Made by a program: the position numbers and the translations under genes. Below are positions 20,328 through 31,189 of a stretch of 64,000 nucleotides of DNA, piece after piece. Below the pieces are notes generated by a model. The model was given only the letters and a program-made list of their open reading frames with translations, searched no databases and was not told where the DNA came from. The first letter of the stretch is position 1. Each line of letters opens with the position of its first letter. This stretch comes from Viola odorata (lineage: Eukaryota; Streptophyta; Magnoliopsida; Malpighiales; Violaceae), in the NCBI GenBank assembly GCA_963691705.1, contig OY829544.1:34803917-34867916 (forward strand), given 5' to 3'.

Positions 20328-22355
20328 TCAAGCGCCGTTGCTATCACCAGCGTCTGCCTCCTCTGCAGAAAGCTGACCTTCTTTGCTTCCATCAATTTTA
20401 TTCATCGCTGTAGAGGTATAATCGGCAATCTTAGCTGGATCGAAAGAGCTACTCCTATGGTAATCTGCAAAACCAGAGTTAAAGGCCTGCGTGGCCTTCT
20501 TCTTCCACCACTCTATCTCTAACGGAACCCTGGAAAGCTCTTCATCTCGAGCTAGTATTTCTTCATGTAGAAGAAGGTTCTTCTTCCTTTCTATCACTAA
20601 CTCTGCCTCCAAAACCTCGATTTTCGCTTTCCCTTTGGATTTCTCTCTACTCAACTCCTTTTGCGTTTTGTTTTGGAGTTGCGTCAGCAATTTCACTTGG
20701 CTTAACGCTCGGTGAAGCTGCACCTTTTGAGCACACATCGCGCTGGAAAAATCATGCACTTGGCTCTCATAAGCTTTGACAGCATAGTCCAGGTAGCGAA
20801 AGGCGTCTAAAGAGTCATTCATAACGCGCACATACCGAGCCCTTTGAGAAAGTTGTAGAAACTTTTCTCTTTCTTCAGAAAGGCTCATCATCTTGCCTAT
20901 CAAAGATGGCATTAATTCATCTCTGGAGAAAAGGTCTAACACGTCTGCGGTGCGAAGACCATCGAATCCAAGCCCTGCCAAATTTAGACGATGGGACGGA
21001 ACTCCCTTAGGGCCTTAAGAAGAAAGATTGACCATTAAGGCCGAAGAAGAATCTCTATCACCTACTCCAGTAACAGAAGTGAAAAACAACCGTTGAGGGG
21101 CCTTGGGCGACGAATCAAAAAGCAGACTCACATGGGTAGTCGTCGTCACCATGTCTGGAATACAACAAGAAATAGGAGAGTCAGGGGCGTTAACCGGCAA
21201 AGGTGAATCTGCCGTCGGCGGAACTTCAGTGGTAGCTTGAGGAACAACAGTCGACGCCTCAGCAACCTTGGCCGTCTGAGAAGTGCTTGCCATAGTAGAA
21301 ATGTCAGCCCTCGTAGTAGGGACCTCGTTAGCATTCCTAGAAGGAATCCCGGTAGCCTGCCCATCTTTCTCCACTCTGAGTTTCTTTCGATGAGCTGAGG
21401 AAGCATGATGAAGATCTGTTTTAATATCCATATCCTTGCTATCGCCGTCAATTATCCTAGTTATGGGTGGGCCCAAATTTACTCCTCTTCCCCGAACTGG
21501 TAACCAATTTTTGAGAAAACGAGAGGCCTGAGCAGAAACACCCCATCCTCTTCCAGCGACTGTCTTAGTTCTCCTATTTAACGGGACTTTCTGATGACTG
21601 GAGCCCCCAGACGGTGGAGAAGTCAGTAGCGTTTGGAGCGGCGTCACGTTCAAGGGAGCGTTATTCCCACCGGACGATTGACCCTTAGTGTTTTCTGCCA
21701 AGGAACTATGTTAGAACGACAAGCAAATTAAAGCAATAACGCGAAAAGAGGAAAACTTACCTATAACGTATTTTTCCAAGAGTCTGTACAAAGCGAACTC
21801 CCGAATATGGAAGGACGTATCTATCTCTAGCAGAGTGTTAGCCTGAGCTAACTCGTTTCTAGTCAACACTACTGGTTCTACCCAAACGGCACTAGTAATC
21901 TCTCGATTAAAACCCCCGCGCCACAAGCACGAAGGTAGTTCAATAATGAAGAAACCGCTCTTCCAATCAGCCATAGTCTCCTCAAAGCCCTGAAACTTCT
22001 GCCAGAACGACTGCACAAACGCTTCATCCCACCTCAGGGTAATGTCGACCAAACAGTGGTGACATTTTAAGCTAAAGAATTTATAGAATAAACCGATGGA
22101 TGGAGTAAAGATACCCTTCATCTCGCAAGCATGAAGAAAGGCATAAATCCCACACCAGGAGGAAGGAGTTATCTGAGCTGGATTAATATCATATTGGCGC
22201 AATAATTTCTCTACAGAAGTATGAACTGGGAAACGAAAGCCATAAAGGAACATCTTAAAGTAAACCATTCTATAGTTTCTCCACAGTGGATCATGAAGCC
22301 GCGGACCCTCTTCAGGAACGGTAACGGAATAACCAGGGGGGAAAAAAGATACCAT
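20328..22355 (-). pseudogene. Antisense gene copy 2 in element C (Transposase_28 domain plus coiled coil)
   Basis: Exon 1 (22355-21761) opens with VSFFPPGYSVTVPEEGPRL and holds MFLYGFRFPVHTSVEKLL, YDINPAQITPSSWCGIYAFL and DWKSGFFIIELPSCLW, typical of plant Transposase_28 proteins (PF04195). A 66-bp GT-AG intron follows. Exon 2 is Ser/Pro/Thr-rich (NWLPVRGRG, HRKKLRVEKD) and passes a TAA near 21015 that is a CAA in D1. It continues in the same frame to 20328 as a coiled-coil-like tail (LSEEREKFLQLSQRARYVR). The upstream start may lie beyond 22355, because a T-run frameshift separates the ATG used here from a matching AELE segment. The gene runs against the element. The role is unknown; antisense ORFs are described in Tat elements. 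Confidence 0.75.
21695..21760 (-). other. Inferred 66-bp intron in antisense gene copy 2
   Basis: Minus-strand donor GTAAGT starts at 21760 and acceptor TTGGCAG ends at 21695. Splicing joins EKYVI to ENTKGQ in frame (phase 1). D1 has a 64-bp intron at the matching place with the same donor hexamer and a similar acceptor. Confidence 0.75.
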
Positions 22356-22971
22356 GACTCTCTAATTCGGCCTTCAGAATCGTTTCACAAGAAAAAATAC
22401 TGGGTGTTTTATCGACTTGTGAATCTAAAGGCCTGTGAAGACCCCTAGGAGATCTTATCATATGCATAATGAATCAGCGAAAAGAAAACCTAGAAAAGAT
22501 GGAGTGAAATACCTTGAAAGAAAAGAGTTACAGGTGAGCCGGCGGTGGATGGCGGACGAGCAGGAAATTTCTTCGTGATAAAGCATAAGGAAAAGGAAAG
22601 AGGAAATTCAAAATGAGGGAAAAAAAGCAAGACAGAGAAAGTAGTCTCCTCTTAAAGGACTAAGTGCCACCGCATTAATCGAACAACCAATCCTATGAAG
22701 ATGCGTGTAATAAAGAAGCAGCCACGTGGAATCATATTAAAGGAGAAGTTAAGACCAAGCAGTTACTCGTCACATCTTTTCAAGGGGCAGTTACTTTTGA
22801 CCGAGTCAGACGGTTACGGAACAGTTACTTCAAAATGATTAACGCGTTCGCATTAGGTACTAAAGAAAGTCAGGGAAGAACACGAAAATAGTAACAAAGG
22901 ATAGTTGCAAATAATTCATAAATCCATAGGACATCTATAAGACGCATAACGCAAAGTTAGTCCTCATCAAG

Positions 22972-23415
22972 CTAGTAAGAAGGCCAGTAGAAGTCATCTC
23001 CATCCGAAGACGGTAGTTCCGGGTCAAGAAAAGGAAAAGGATCGTCAGCCTTTTTCTCTTTGCCTCGCTCTAACGAAGAACCCTCCGAGGCCCCTTTCAC
23101 CTTTGGAGGAATCATACCCGAATTCCCCTTAACGGCAGAGGCCGTAACTTCAGAACCAATATCACCATTATAATCTCTTTCCAAGAAACGACTAACGTGA
23201 GGAAATAGTTCATCGCCCTTTCGCACAGAAGAGACGTAGAAGTCAGAAGGCATGTTGCCAGTCTCGGAGATCTTCTTCTTCGACCTCTTGCGGTTCTTAC
23301 GACATGAAAATCGCTTTTTCAGGCACAGGGGAGGAGGATCGTTAGAATCTGGAGAAGTTGGAGGAGTTGGTGGGGAGTTACGTTCGGCAACATCCATGGA
23401 ATATGAGTCGGCCAT
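22972..23415 (-). CDS. Antisense small gene in element C (Pro/Ser-rich N-terminus, acidic C-terminus)
   Basis: A 147-residue open frame starts MADSYSMDVAERNSPPTPPT. It has a basic cluster (KKRFSCRKNRKRSKKKI, possible nuclear signal) and an acidic end with DPELPSSDGDDFYWPSY. The same ORF, 141 residues with matching ends (PPTPPTTPNSDNPP-like start, LPPSDEEYYYWSSYW end), is present in D1 at 48812-49237. Conservation of length and ends across two diverged elements supports a real protein. No family is recognised. It lies between the first antisense gene (24312-23929) and the Transposase_28-like gene. Confidence 0.65.
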   Translation of the reverse strand: MADSYSMDVAERNSPPTPPTSPDSNDPPPLCLKKRFSCRKNRKRSKKKISETGNMPSDFYVSSVRKGDELFPHVSRFLERDYNGDIGSEVTASAVKGNSGMIPPKVKGASEGSSLERGKEKKADDPFPFLDPELPSSDGDDFYWPSY

Positions 23416-23928
23416 GAAATGGCAAGCAATTTCAGCAGTGAAATGAAATGAAGATGAACAGAGAAAAGGAAAACCCCATTAAATAGCCATGGCAAAGGGG
23501 CTTTCCTGCCTTTTCGCACCTGGGTAATTAATGCATTTCGGGAAGAATTATCATAATTACAGAATCCGATCTTGCATGATCGCACCTGCTGAAAAGTCGC
23601 GCTAATCAAGAGGCGCCAAAAAACCACCCAATCATTCGTCATTGGGAGTGCAGTACAAAGTCAAATACAAGAAATGGTTGAGTAAAATGTTTATTGCCGA
23701 TTGGCAGATAAAGAACGCGTGTATTGTGAAAATACGTCCCGTAGAGGATTCATTTTCGGTTGGGCTAGCATCCGCCCCAACTATCCTGACAATTCATACA
23801 ACACCAGAAATAGAAGACAACAAAGGAGATAACAGAAAAAAGCATTGTTATTTATTTCATGGCCTAAATGGCCTAAGCACGTACAGTACAAGCATATAAA
23901 GAAAAAACAAAATGACGAAGGTCGGCGG

Positions 23929-24312
23929 TCAAGCATGGGACCCAGCATCGTCATCCACAAGAGCAGTAGGAATCTCCCTTAGAGCATCCGCCACCGAGGT
24001 CAGTTCAGCGGAAGAAACCCTCATGCCCTTCAAGCAGCACACCAGCAGGTCCTTCCTATGCTGCAGCATAGCAATGGTCACCTCAATACGAAAGACCGCA
24101 GCGGCCAGCTTAGACACGTTCTTTATGGGACTGATATCCTCCATAGAAGCAGCTCCCTGCCTGGACAATAGAGGGGTCATCATCCCCTGAAGCTCTAGGA
24201 TGTCCTTAGAGGTCTTGGTCAGCATGCTCTCCAGAAAACTAACGTCACCCTCGGTGAGGTTCTTTAGAGTATGAGCTTTGGAGATTAGGAAATTTTTTGT
24301 CAAAGTATCCAT
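23929..24312 (-). CDS. Antisense small helical gene in element C, nearest the 3-prime LTR
   Basis: The start is placed at the ATG of 24310-24312 (MDTLTKNFLISKAHTLKN), because D1 starts at the matching residue (MDDLTRNFL, 50156); a longer in-frame start at 24375 adds only a hydrophobic extension not shared as coding. The 127-residue product is mostly helical (LKNLTEGDVSFLESMLTKT, AMLQHRKDLLVCCLKGM) and ends in an acidic VDDDAGSHA. No family is recognised. It is the first gene of the antisense block, about 210 bases from the 3-prime LTR, so an antisense promoter could lie in or near that LTR (inference). Confidence 0.65.
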   Translation of the reverse strand: MDTLTKNFLISKAHTLKNLTEGDVSFLESMLTKTSKDILELQGMMTPLLSRQGAASMEDISPIKNVSKLAAAVFRIEVTIAMLQHRKDLLVCCLKGMRVSSAELTSVADALREIPTALVDDDAGSHA

Positions 24313-24522
24313 GATGAAAATAGCAGAAGAAATGGAGAAAAGATGAGAAAGAATTAGTGCAATGGAAAAATCCAATTATAGCCCCAAGGGAATGGCAGTT
24401 TGAAAAGACGTGCCTCTCGACAATCGCGTCACCCCGTTATCTTACAGAACATGGAACAAACAAGGCCGAAAATGGAGTGGTAGCCCTTGGTGAACACTCG
24501 GGCTCATTTTCGGTTGGGCTTG

Positions 24523-25008
24523 TGATAACTGATAATGTAACATCAGGGGGCATTTTTGTCCTTACACCCAGCATTAATGTCGAAAAATGGTAGCTCCCAC
24601 TAGGCGACCGCCTCTCACCCACATAGTGATAGACCCTAGGATGGTCGACATCAGAGCGAGGGGGGGGGTCTCACACGTTATCTAGCCACACGCACAACGT
24701 TTTCCCATCCCAGGCGGGCCCTAACGTCACTCAGGATACTTAGGCGTTATCTTCCCTAGATAACGCCCACCCCTTAGAAATAACGCTCGCATTTTGCCTA
24801 TAAATACCTCAGCATGCAAGATTTGAGGTAAGCTTAAGATCGCTGGCCAAAAATCTGCTATTTTCACCACCCTCACTGACTTAAGCATCGGAGTGTCTAC
24901 GCCGGAGACCTCCTCCGACACTTTGCAGGTACATCGGATAACGGTAAACAGTAACTTCAAGAAGCCATTTTCCCCTTCATCCCTTCGACAAGAGTCCAGA
25001 TCTTATCA
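24523..25008 (+). repeat. 3-prime LTR of element C
   Basis: It matches 9350-9850 from TGATAACTGATAATG to the final TTATCA. About 33 differences over some 480 aligned bases were counted by eye, mostly transitions. The G-run here is 9 long (24660-24668). The stretch just upstream (GGTTGGGCTTG) is not a classic purine tract; D1 has a similar one before its LTR. Confidence 0.95.
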
Positions 25009-25390
25009 AAGGCCTTTGACATCTCGGCCCATGAAGTAATAGATCTAGGAGGAAGGTCGTAGAACCAATCCTTGGCAGCATCTTTCAAAGACCACATAAA
25101 AGCTCGCAGCTTGGCCTGGTCGATGTTGACATTAGTGGGCTTCATGGCCTCACAGACTGAGTGAAGATGTTGCATATGGCGATGGGGGTTCTCATTAGGT
25201 AAACCGTGACAATAAGGAAGATGATGCATGACCGTGGCCTTGAGCGTCCCATCATACTGGACTTCTGGCCAGATGATACAACTGCTGGGATCTTCTAGAG
25301 CGGCATTGAGATCATCTATAGTCTAATTGTTCGGTGGTCGCGGTGGATCTGCCATAGTGGGTATCACAGTGTAAAAGAACTCAGCGTCGT
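25009..25390 (-). pseudogene. Element A segment 2: middle of gag
   Basis: These 382 bases of element A are trapped between the two nested insertions. Read on the minus strand they give MADPPRPPNN (25355), a TAG, TIDDLNAALEDPSSCIIWPE, then HLHSVCEAMKPTNVNIDQAK and WSLKDAAKDWFYDLPPRSIT, the Retrotrans_gag type core. The matching region of element B is near 36300-35990. The right end carries GTCGT (25386-25390), the target duplication of element B; the left end carries AAGGC (25009-25013), that of element C. Confidence 0.88.
25386..25390. repeat. Target-site duplication GTCGT (left) of element B
   Basis: GTCGT precedes the LTR start TGATCGTCACTC. The same bases follow the right LTR at 38231-38235. 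The duplication is perfect. Confidence 0.95.
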
Positions 25391-26948
25391 TGATCGTCAC
25401 TCAAATATACTAATATTTTCTAATGCCTAAATGCATGGTTTAAAATGCATAAAGGGCAAGACAGGGTCAATCCACAGATATTGAAGGATAAAAGGCTCGC
25501 TAAGATAAATGCAGCCAAATGGAACAGTAGCTTAAAAAGGGAGGTTTTGTATATTGGTCTAAAAGATCAATTGCAGAGTTGGTTGCTAACAAGGTAATTA
25601 ATTAAAAGCATAAATCAAGGGCACGAAAGTCAATTATGATCAAGGGCAAGATAATAAAAGAAGACCGTAAATAAAGATATTAACTCAGAAGAGAAGGGAT
25701 CTTAGTAAAGGGATATTTGCAGGTTGCATGCAGGGTTAGTTAATCATCGGCACAAGGATACTCCAACTTCATGCCATAGACATGCTATAGGGGATAAGTT
25801 TCCACTTGAACCCCCTACTTACCTTCGTAAGAGGAGTTGTCCCCCGTTTTCACATATGAGGCATCCTTGACGTTTTGTCGTCCCCCCATGCACGAATGCG
25901 GGGAGGCAATACTCAAAACGCCCATGAAGTAGAGGTAAGACATATCTAGGGTGTGATACCTCTCAGCTTGTCAGACTCACGGTAACGACCTAGTCGACGG
26001 TTTGCCCTAGATGGAAGACTCTATCGCGATGACTCCACTAGGTGTCTACTACTCCTAACAGCCTCACGTTGACGTTATCGCTGTTAGGATGACAGAACTC
26101 ACAAAGAAATACTAATAGTTGATCAGGCCCTTAACATTTCTAAATGTGAATTAAGAAAATGACAAACAATCAAATATGACAATGAAATTGTATTAAGCAC
26201 GTTTAGGCCACTTAACTAATCGTTGCAACCCTTGAAACACCCTTTACTAAGAAGAAAGAAACTTAGCTACTCATAATCAAATGCAAACAGCAAGTATGAA
26301 TAGCAAATTACATAAACAAACTAAAGAGATAAAAGGGGAAAATGTATTAGAATAAACCGGTGTGGAAATCAATGCTTTCTCCTCTTACAAGCTGACGGCG
26401 CTGCCAATAATAGGAGAGAACAATCCCTAAAATTAAGGTAAAAGTGTGTAGTAGTGTAATGTCCACCTCCTTTGCAAAAACCCTAAAACTAAGCTTAAAT
26501 AGCCTAACAACACGCTAGGGGACAAAAGACAGCTAAAGGGAGGGAAAATAGCTAAGGGGAGAGTGACAGCACATGGGAGGACACGCTCCTTAGGGAGGAA
26601 TATTCTAGAATCTTCTAGAAGTGCTTGACACCTTCTAGAAATGCATGGAATCCTGTGCAAATCTTCGGAGATTCCTCTCTTTGGCTTTCGATCTTGATCT
26701 GATGCGAACGCGTCGCAGGCACTAGACTGCTCACTGGTCTGGTTAGCTTTGAGGGCATAAAGACGCTCCAATCTTCTAGGCCTTGATGCTTAGAAATCCA
26801 AGAAATGCATCCAAAACTGCATGCTTTCGCTCATTTCCTCCTTTTGGCACTGATCTACAACAAAGATGGAAACAGAGGAAATTTAGTAGAATCATGCCCA
26901 AGAAAAGGATAAAATAGGGGAGAAAATCATGCTCAAGACACACTATCA
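25391..26948 (-). repeat. 3-prime LTR of element B (left)
   Basis: 1558 bases, from TGATCGTCACTC to GACACACTATCA. It lacks a ~20-base piece present in the other LTR near 36776. Immediately inside, the minus strand reads GTGTGGGGATGTT, a purine-rich stretch that fits a polypurine tract. Confidence 0.93.
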
Positions 26949-28700
26949 AACATCCCCACACTACCTAATGCTCGCCCTCGAGCATTAACAAAATTAAAAA
27001 CCACCTCATGCTATGACATTCAGCCTCAACCCCTTAATACACAGAATAGATAACTTATTCGGTAAACTGCACCCAACCAAAACACACCCTTCCCTAGACA
27101 AGCACCTGCACCAGATTAATAGCATAACGACCCTATCAATCAGACTTTCCCAGACCAAGCCTATTCACCAGCAGTCCTCATATGGATATGTGTTTATGCT
27201 CACACTGGCAACAAAATATGTGTTTAGGCTAATCACTCAAAAATACAAATAACACAACACAAGTAGAGTTTGCACGTCAATCCGAGTGCGTAGTACACAT
27301 GCGAGGGCAATCTAGGGATCAAAGAGAACTTTGCAAAAAGAAAAAGAAAAAGAACAAGAAAAAGTAGGGGTGGGTATGAATGCAAGAGAGAAAAGAAGGG
27401 AATAAAATGGAAGAAAAAGATGAAGAAAGGAGTAAAGGGTAGAAGAAAAAGGGGAAAAGAAAAGAAAAGGAAGGGAGAGAAGACAAATCTGGAGGTGGGG
27501 AATTCCTTGGCTGGAAGGAAGACGAGTCAGTGAGTAACACCCGCTGGAGAGGGTATGACAGCGAGGGCTAGATGATGACTTTTGCATTCTTCTGTGGAGG
27601 AGATCTTCATCTACGTCTAGGGTACGAGCTTGTGGCCTTTTGTTGCTTTGATGTGCCTGCTCTGCTTTTATTTGATTTTTAAAAAAAAATAAAACAACAG
27701 GCAGGCACAAATCTTTCTTCCTCGGCTCACTCTTTAAATTCTAGGAGCTAGAGCTGGCAGCCTTTCCATATTTCTTCTTTGAGCGATTAACTTCGAGGGC
27801 TTGATACTTTGACTTTACTTCCCCAGACTTAGGCTTTGTTGTGGTGAGGAAGTAATCTAGCGTTACTGTCTTACCCTTTACTTCTAATTCCAGCAGTTGC
27901 TCTGTCTTGCCCTAGATCTTTATTTTTCTCCCTACACTTATCTTCTTCAATATCTAGCCCTTGTCATTCTTAATGAAGAGTGTTACTCACCTGCCAAGGA
28001 AGGATTAAAGAAAAAGCTCAAGTGGTTAGAAGAGAAAACAAGGAGGGAATGGGCGTCAAGGGCATGAAAAAGGAAAGAAAAATGGAGAAAGAAAGGAAAA
28101 ACAGTTAAAACGAAAAAAGAGAAAGAAAAACTGCAAAGTCTCTTCGTCGTTTCGTTGCTTTCCCCGTCTAATGATGCCTATACCTAGGGATCTCATGCAA
28201 ACCTAGCCAGTACCTTGTCAAGCATTAAATCACACATGAATAAAACAGCATGAAGCTCAATGTGCTCATAGGGTACTAATTGTGACTACTAGTGTCTAGG
28301 GCATGACTGGTCATAAGGACAAGCAGGTCAAGATGTGCAAGGCATAGATACAATGAATGACAAGTTTCTTCTATGCATCAAAAGTCAAAATTTACATATC
28401 AATTATGAGGGTTTTAAAAAAGGGCAGTGGCAAAATTCCTAACAAAGTCTTAAAAATAAAATCTGAATTTATTTTTGTAAAATCCAAAAATTATGCAATC
28501 ATGCAATAAGTGAAAAATTAAACATGCAAACAAACACACAAATAAATCCCTCCCCACACTTAGGCAGCGCATTGTCCTCAATGTGAGAAGGGCACACAAA
28601 AGTTCAACGAAAATTAAAGAAATTCAGTACAAGGAAATAAATAAAACTGGTGAAAATGTTTTGGACCCTCTCGAGGGCAGGAGAAATTATTTGGGAGGTG
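26949..28700 (-). other. 3-prime untranslated region of element B
   Basis: About 1.75 kb without a supported gene lies between the Athila ORF and the LTR. It includes a purine-rich stretch at about 27330-27480 (pyrimidine-rich on the coding strand). The part from about 27480 onward resembles 1311-2402 of element A. Long untranslated regions after the last ORF are usual for Athila elements. Confidence 0.6.
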
Positions 28701-30574
28701 TTAGGAAGGCGGGAGGTTGCGCCTCGCTACTTCAGTCGTCAAGGCCTGAAGCTCGGTAAGGATAGCTTGGAGTAACCGCTCAACCGCGGGGGTCTGAAGA
28801 GTAGATGGACCAGAGGAGGTGGTTGCTGTAGCGACGTCAGGGGCGCGATTAGATTCCTCGACCTGGGCATGATGGACTGCTGGAACTTAAGGCCTCGCAA
28901 GATCAGGGAAGTCAATGTACCAAAGACTTTCTCTCCTAGGGGAGTGCTTCCTGTAAAGAAACTCAGAACACCCTGTAAGAGACATAAATGCCCCATCCCA
29001 TCGAGGGTACGAGGGTCTAAATCTTTGAACGCAAGGGGCTCACTAAGGTCAACTGATTTCAAATCGATATTATGCATATTAACAGCAAGCAAAGTCATGA
29101 GAGATCCTAAAATGGGGCCACGAGAGCCATTCAAAACATGAATAATGGTTGAAGCTATGTTTGTGTTGCATGCACCATAAGAAAAATAGTTCTTGCAATG
29201 ATAGTTGGCCTGATGAATTAAATCTACCTGCGAAGGTGAGGGCCAGAAATCGATGCAAGATTCTTAGGGTAGGATTGGTAAGTTCATGGGCCTTAGAGGA
29301 TTTTGGGTTAAACTCAGCATTAGGATTGTTGGTTAACTCACGAAAAGCAACATCAGCATCAAAAATAGCAGGGATGATAATCAAGGCATTTTTATAAGCA
29401 CTAGATTTTAGTTCATCAAGCTGGACAAAATTAAGCGTGCAATTAAATTCATTAAGGGAAAGCTTGGACCACATGTTTGTCAAACGAAAGTTAATGACAT
29501 CATGTGTAGATAAATTAGGTCCGAATTTTCCGTTGGGCTTAAAATGCTCAGATGCAACCCAAAAAGTGGTAAAGAACTCGAGTGAGAGCTCAACAAAAGT
29601 TGGGTGTTCTAAAAAGAACAGTGGTTCCCAACCAATGTTCCCTACTAGCTCTCGGACTCAAGTTTTGAGTCCCATTTTTTGCAAGAAATCTAGATCCAGG
29701 CGCGCGTATGGGTAACGCCTTTGGAGTTCAGAGAGTGAAACTTATCAATAGAGGGTTTGTCATGAAAAACTAACCAGGCATGTAGAGTAGAAAGGTCAGA
29801 AATCACTTGGGTTGAAGTGGATTGAGGGGCGGAAGGAGGAACTGGTGTCATGCCCTCGACAAGTGAATCATCATCCTGCCCACAATGAGCCTTCTTCGAA
29901 GTCGGGGGCTTACTCTTGCCCTTGGTAAAGGATGAGTTCTTCCACTACTTATCCACCGTCGTTTTTGGCTCATCCGGCTGCTCCGCTTTGGCCGGAGTCT
30001 TAGATTTCCCTTTCTTCGCCGCCCTTTTCCCCGCGGCCTCTTTTTCCTTTGCCTTCTTCTCAGCTTCTTCTATCTCAGCTGCTTCTTTTTCCAAATCCTC
30101 TTCCTTGCCATAACCTTCATCACTCTCGCCCGTTTTCTCCTCGCCGGCGGTGGTTTTCTCGGCCTCCTCCTCTTCTTCCATATCAGCGGCTCATCCTCCT
30201 CATGCTCCGAATCAGAAACTAGCACGTCTCTGAGGACTTCCTCCACCATGAGCTTGTTTTTGGCCCCCGGTTAGAGTTGCTTTGGTTTGAGATTCCTACT
30301 GGATGCGGCAGACCCTGGTGGCAGTTTGACAACACGACCGGATCTAGTCGTGGTGGACGTCGACCGGGTCCGTAGCTGGAGATTTGGCCATGGGATTTGT
30401 GACTGGAGGGGGAATTGGGGATGGCGGCTTTGCTACCTCAGAGCTCCGGCCGGGTGCGGTCGGAGACGTGTTTGGGGAGTTTAGGTTGGAGCCTTTTGTG
30501 ACGAAGGATGATTCGTCGGGGCTATCTGGGAGAGGATCCTTACTCTTATGGTCTACTTGCTTGACTGTTGGCAT
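28700..30574 (-). pseudogene. Athila-type late ORF (env position) of element B, broken
   Basis: The protein begins near 30574 (MPTVKQVDHKSKDPLPDSP), has a Lys/Glu-rich middle (30181-29945, KKGKSKTPAKAEQPDEPKT) and a conserved C-terminal part (29483-28739) with NMWSKLSLNEFNC-like, ILHRFLALTFAGRFN and LQELFFLWCMQH motifs. These match element A and suggest the ATHILA ORF-1 family (PF03078). Several frameshifts break it. No signal peptide or transmembrane segment was evident, so envelope function is not supported. Confidence 0.7.
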
Positions 30575-31189
30575 TGGGAGTAGTGATGGATGTTACTTGT
30601 TTGAGGGGATGAAGTGTTTGCGTGAGATAGAGATGGAGATAGTTGAAAGGGAGAAGATAGAAGATGAAGAAGGCGCGTGCAGATGGTAAAGTTGGCGTCT
30701 GACACTAATAGCGTAACCCTTATTAATGAGGGTTTGCTTTTTGTTTGCTGGTGCCGACGTGGCGTGTTGGAGAGAGTAAAGTAACGGGCCAGAGCGTATC
30801 CCAACCGCCTAAACCAACCTTTTGAAATTTAAAAAAGAGATGGTTAGAATAGATGAGGACAAAAAGAGAGAATAAAAGAGTTAATATTAATAATAAAGAA
30901 TAAAATCAACTTGGAAAGGGAAAGGAGAGAGATTAGTAGAGAAAAATAAGAAGACAAAATCCTAAATAATAAAAGAGCAATTTAAATAAAATAAAAGCAA
31001 AAAGTGAAAAAGTTCTGGAATTAAATAAAAGACAAAAAGGAGAAAGGAAAGAGTGGAACGGCATGTGGAATGCCTTCCGTCATGGTTGCTTTTAATGTCA
31101 AGGCCAAGACATTGACTGGTTGTCTAGGGCACGATGGGTGGGTTGGCTACCACCATTTCCTCCACTATGGAGGGCTTGAATCCTTCGTA

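Larger units (their letters stand above)
9350..25008 (+). mobile_element. Element C: full-length Tat-lineage Ty3/gypsy retrotransposon
   Basis: This 15.66-kb element is bounded by LTRs of 501 and 486 bases and a perfect AAGGC target duplication. Plus-strand content is gag, protease, reverse transcriptase, RNase H, a second RNase H and integrase (to 15851). Then come two minisatellites (15961-16400 and 16655-16890) and a long block of minus-strand genes (17839-24312) before the 3-prime LTR. The second RNase H and the antisense ORFs are hallmarks of the Tat lineage. LTR divergence is about 7% by eye, mostly transitions. All plus-strand frames are interrupted, so the copy is not autonomous. It sits inside the gag of element A. 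Confidence 0.93.
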
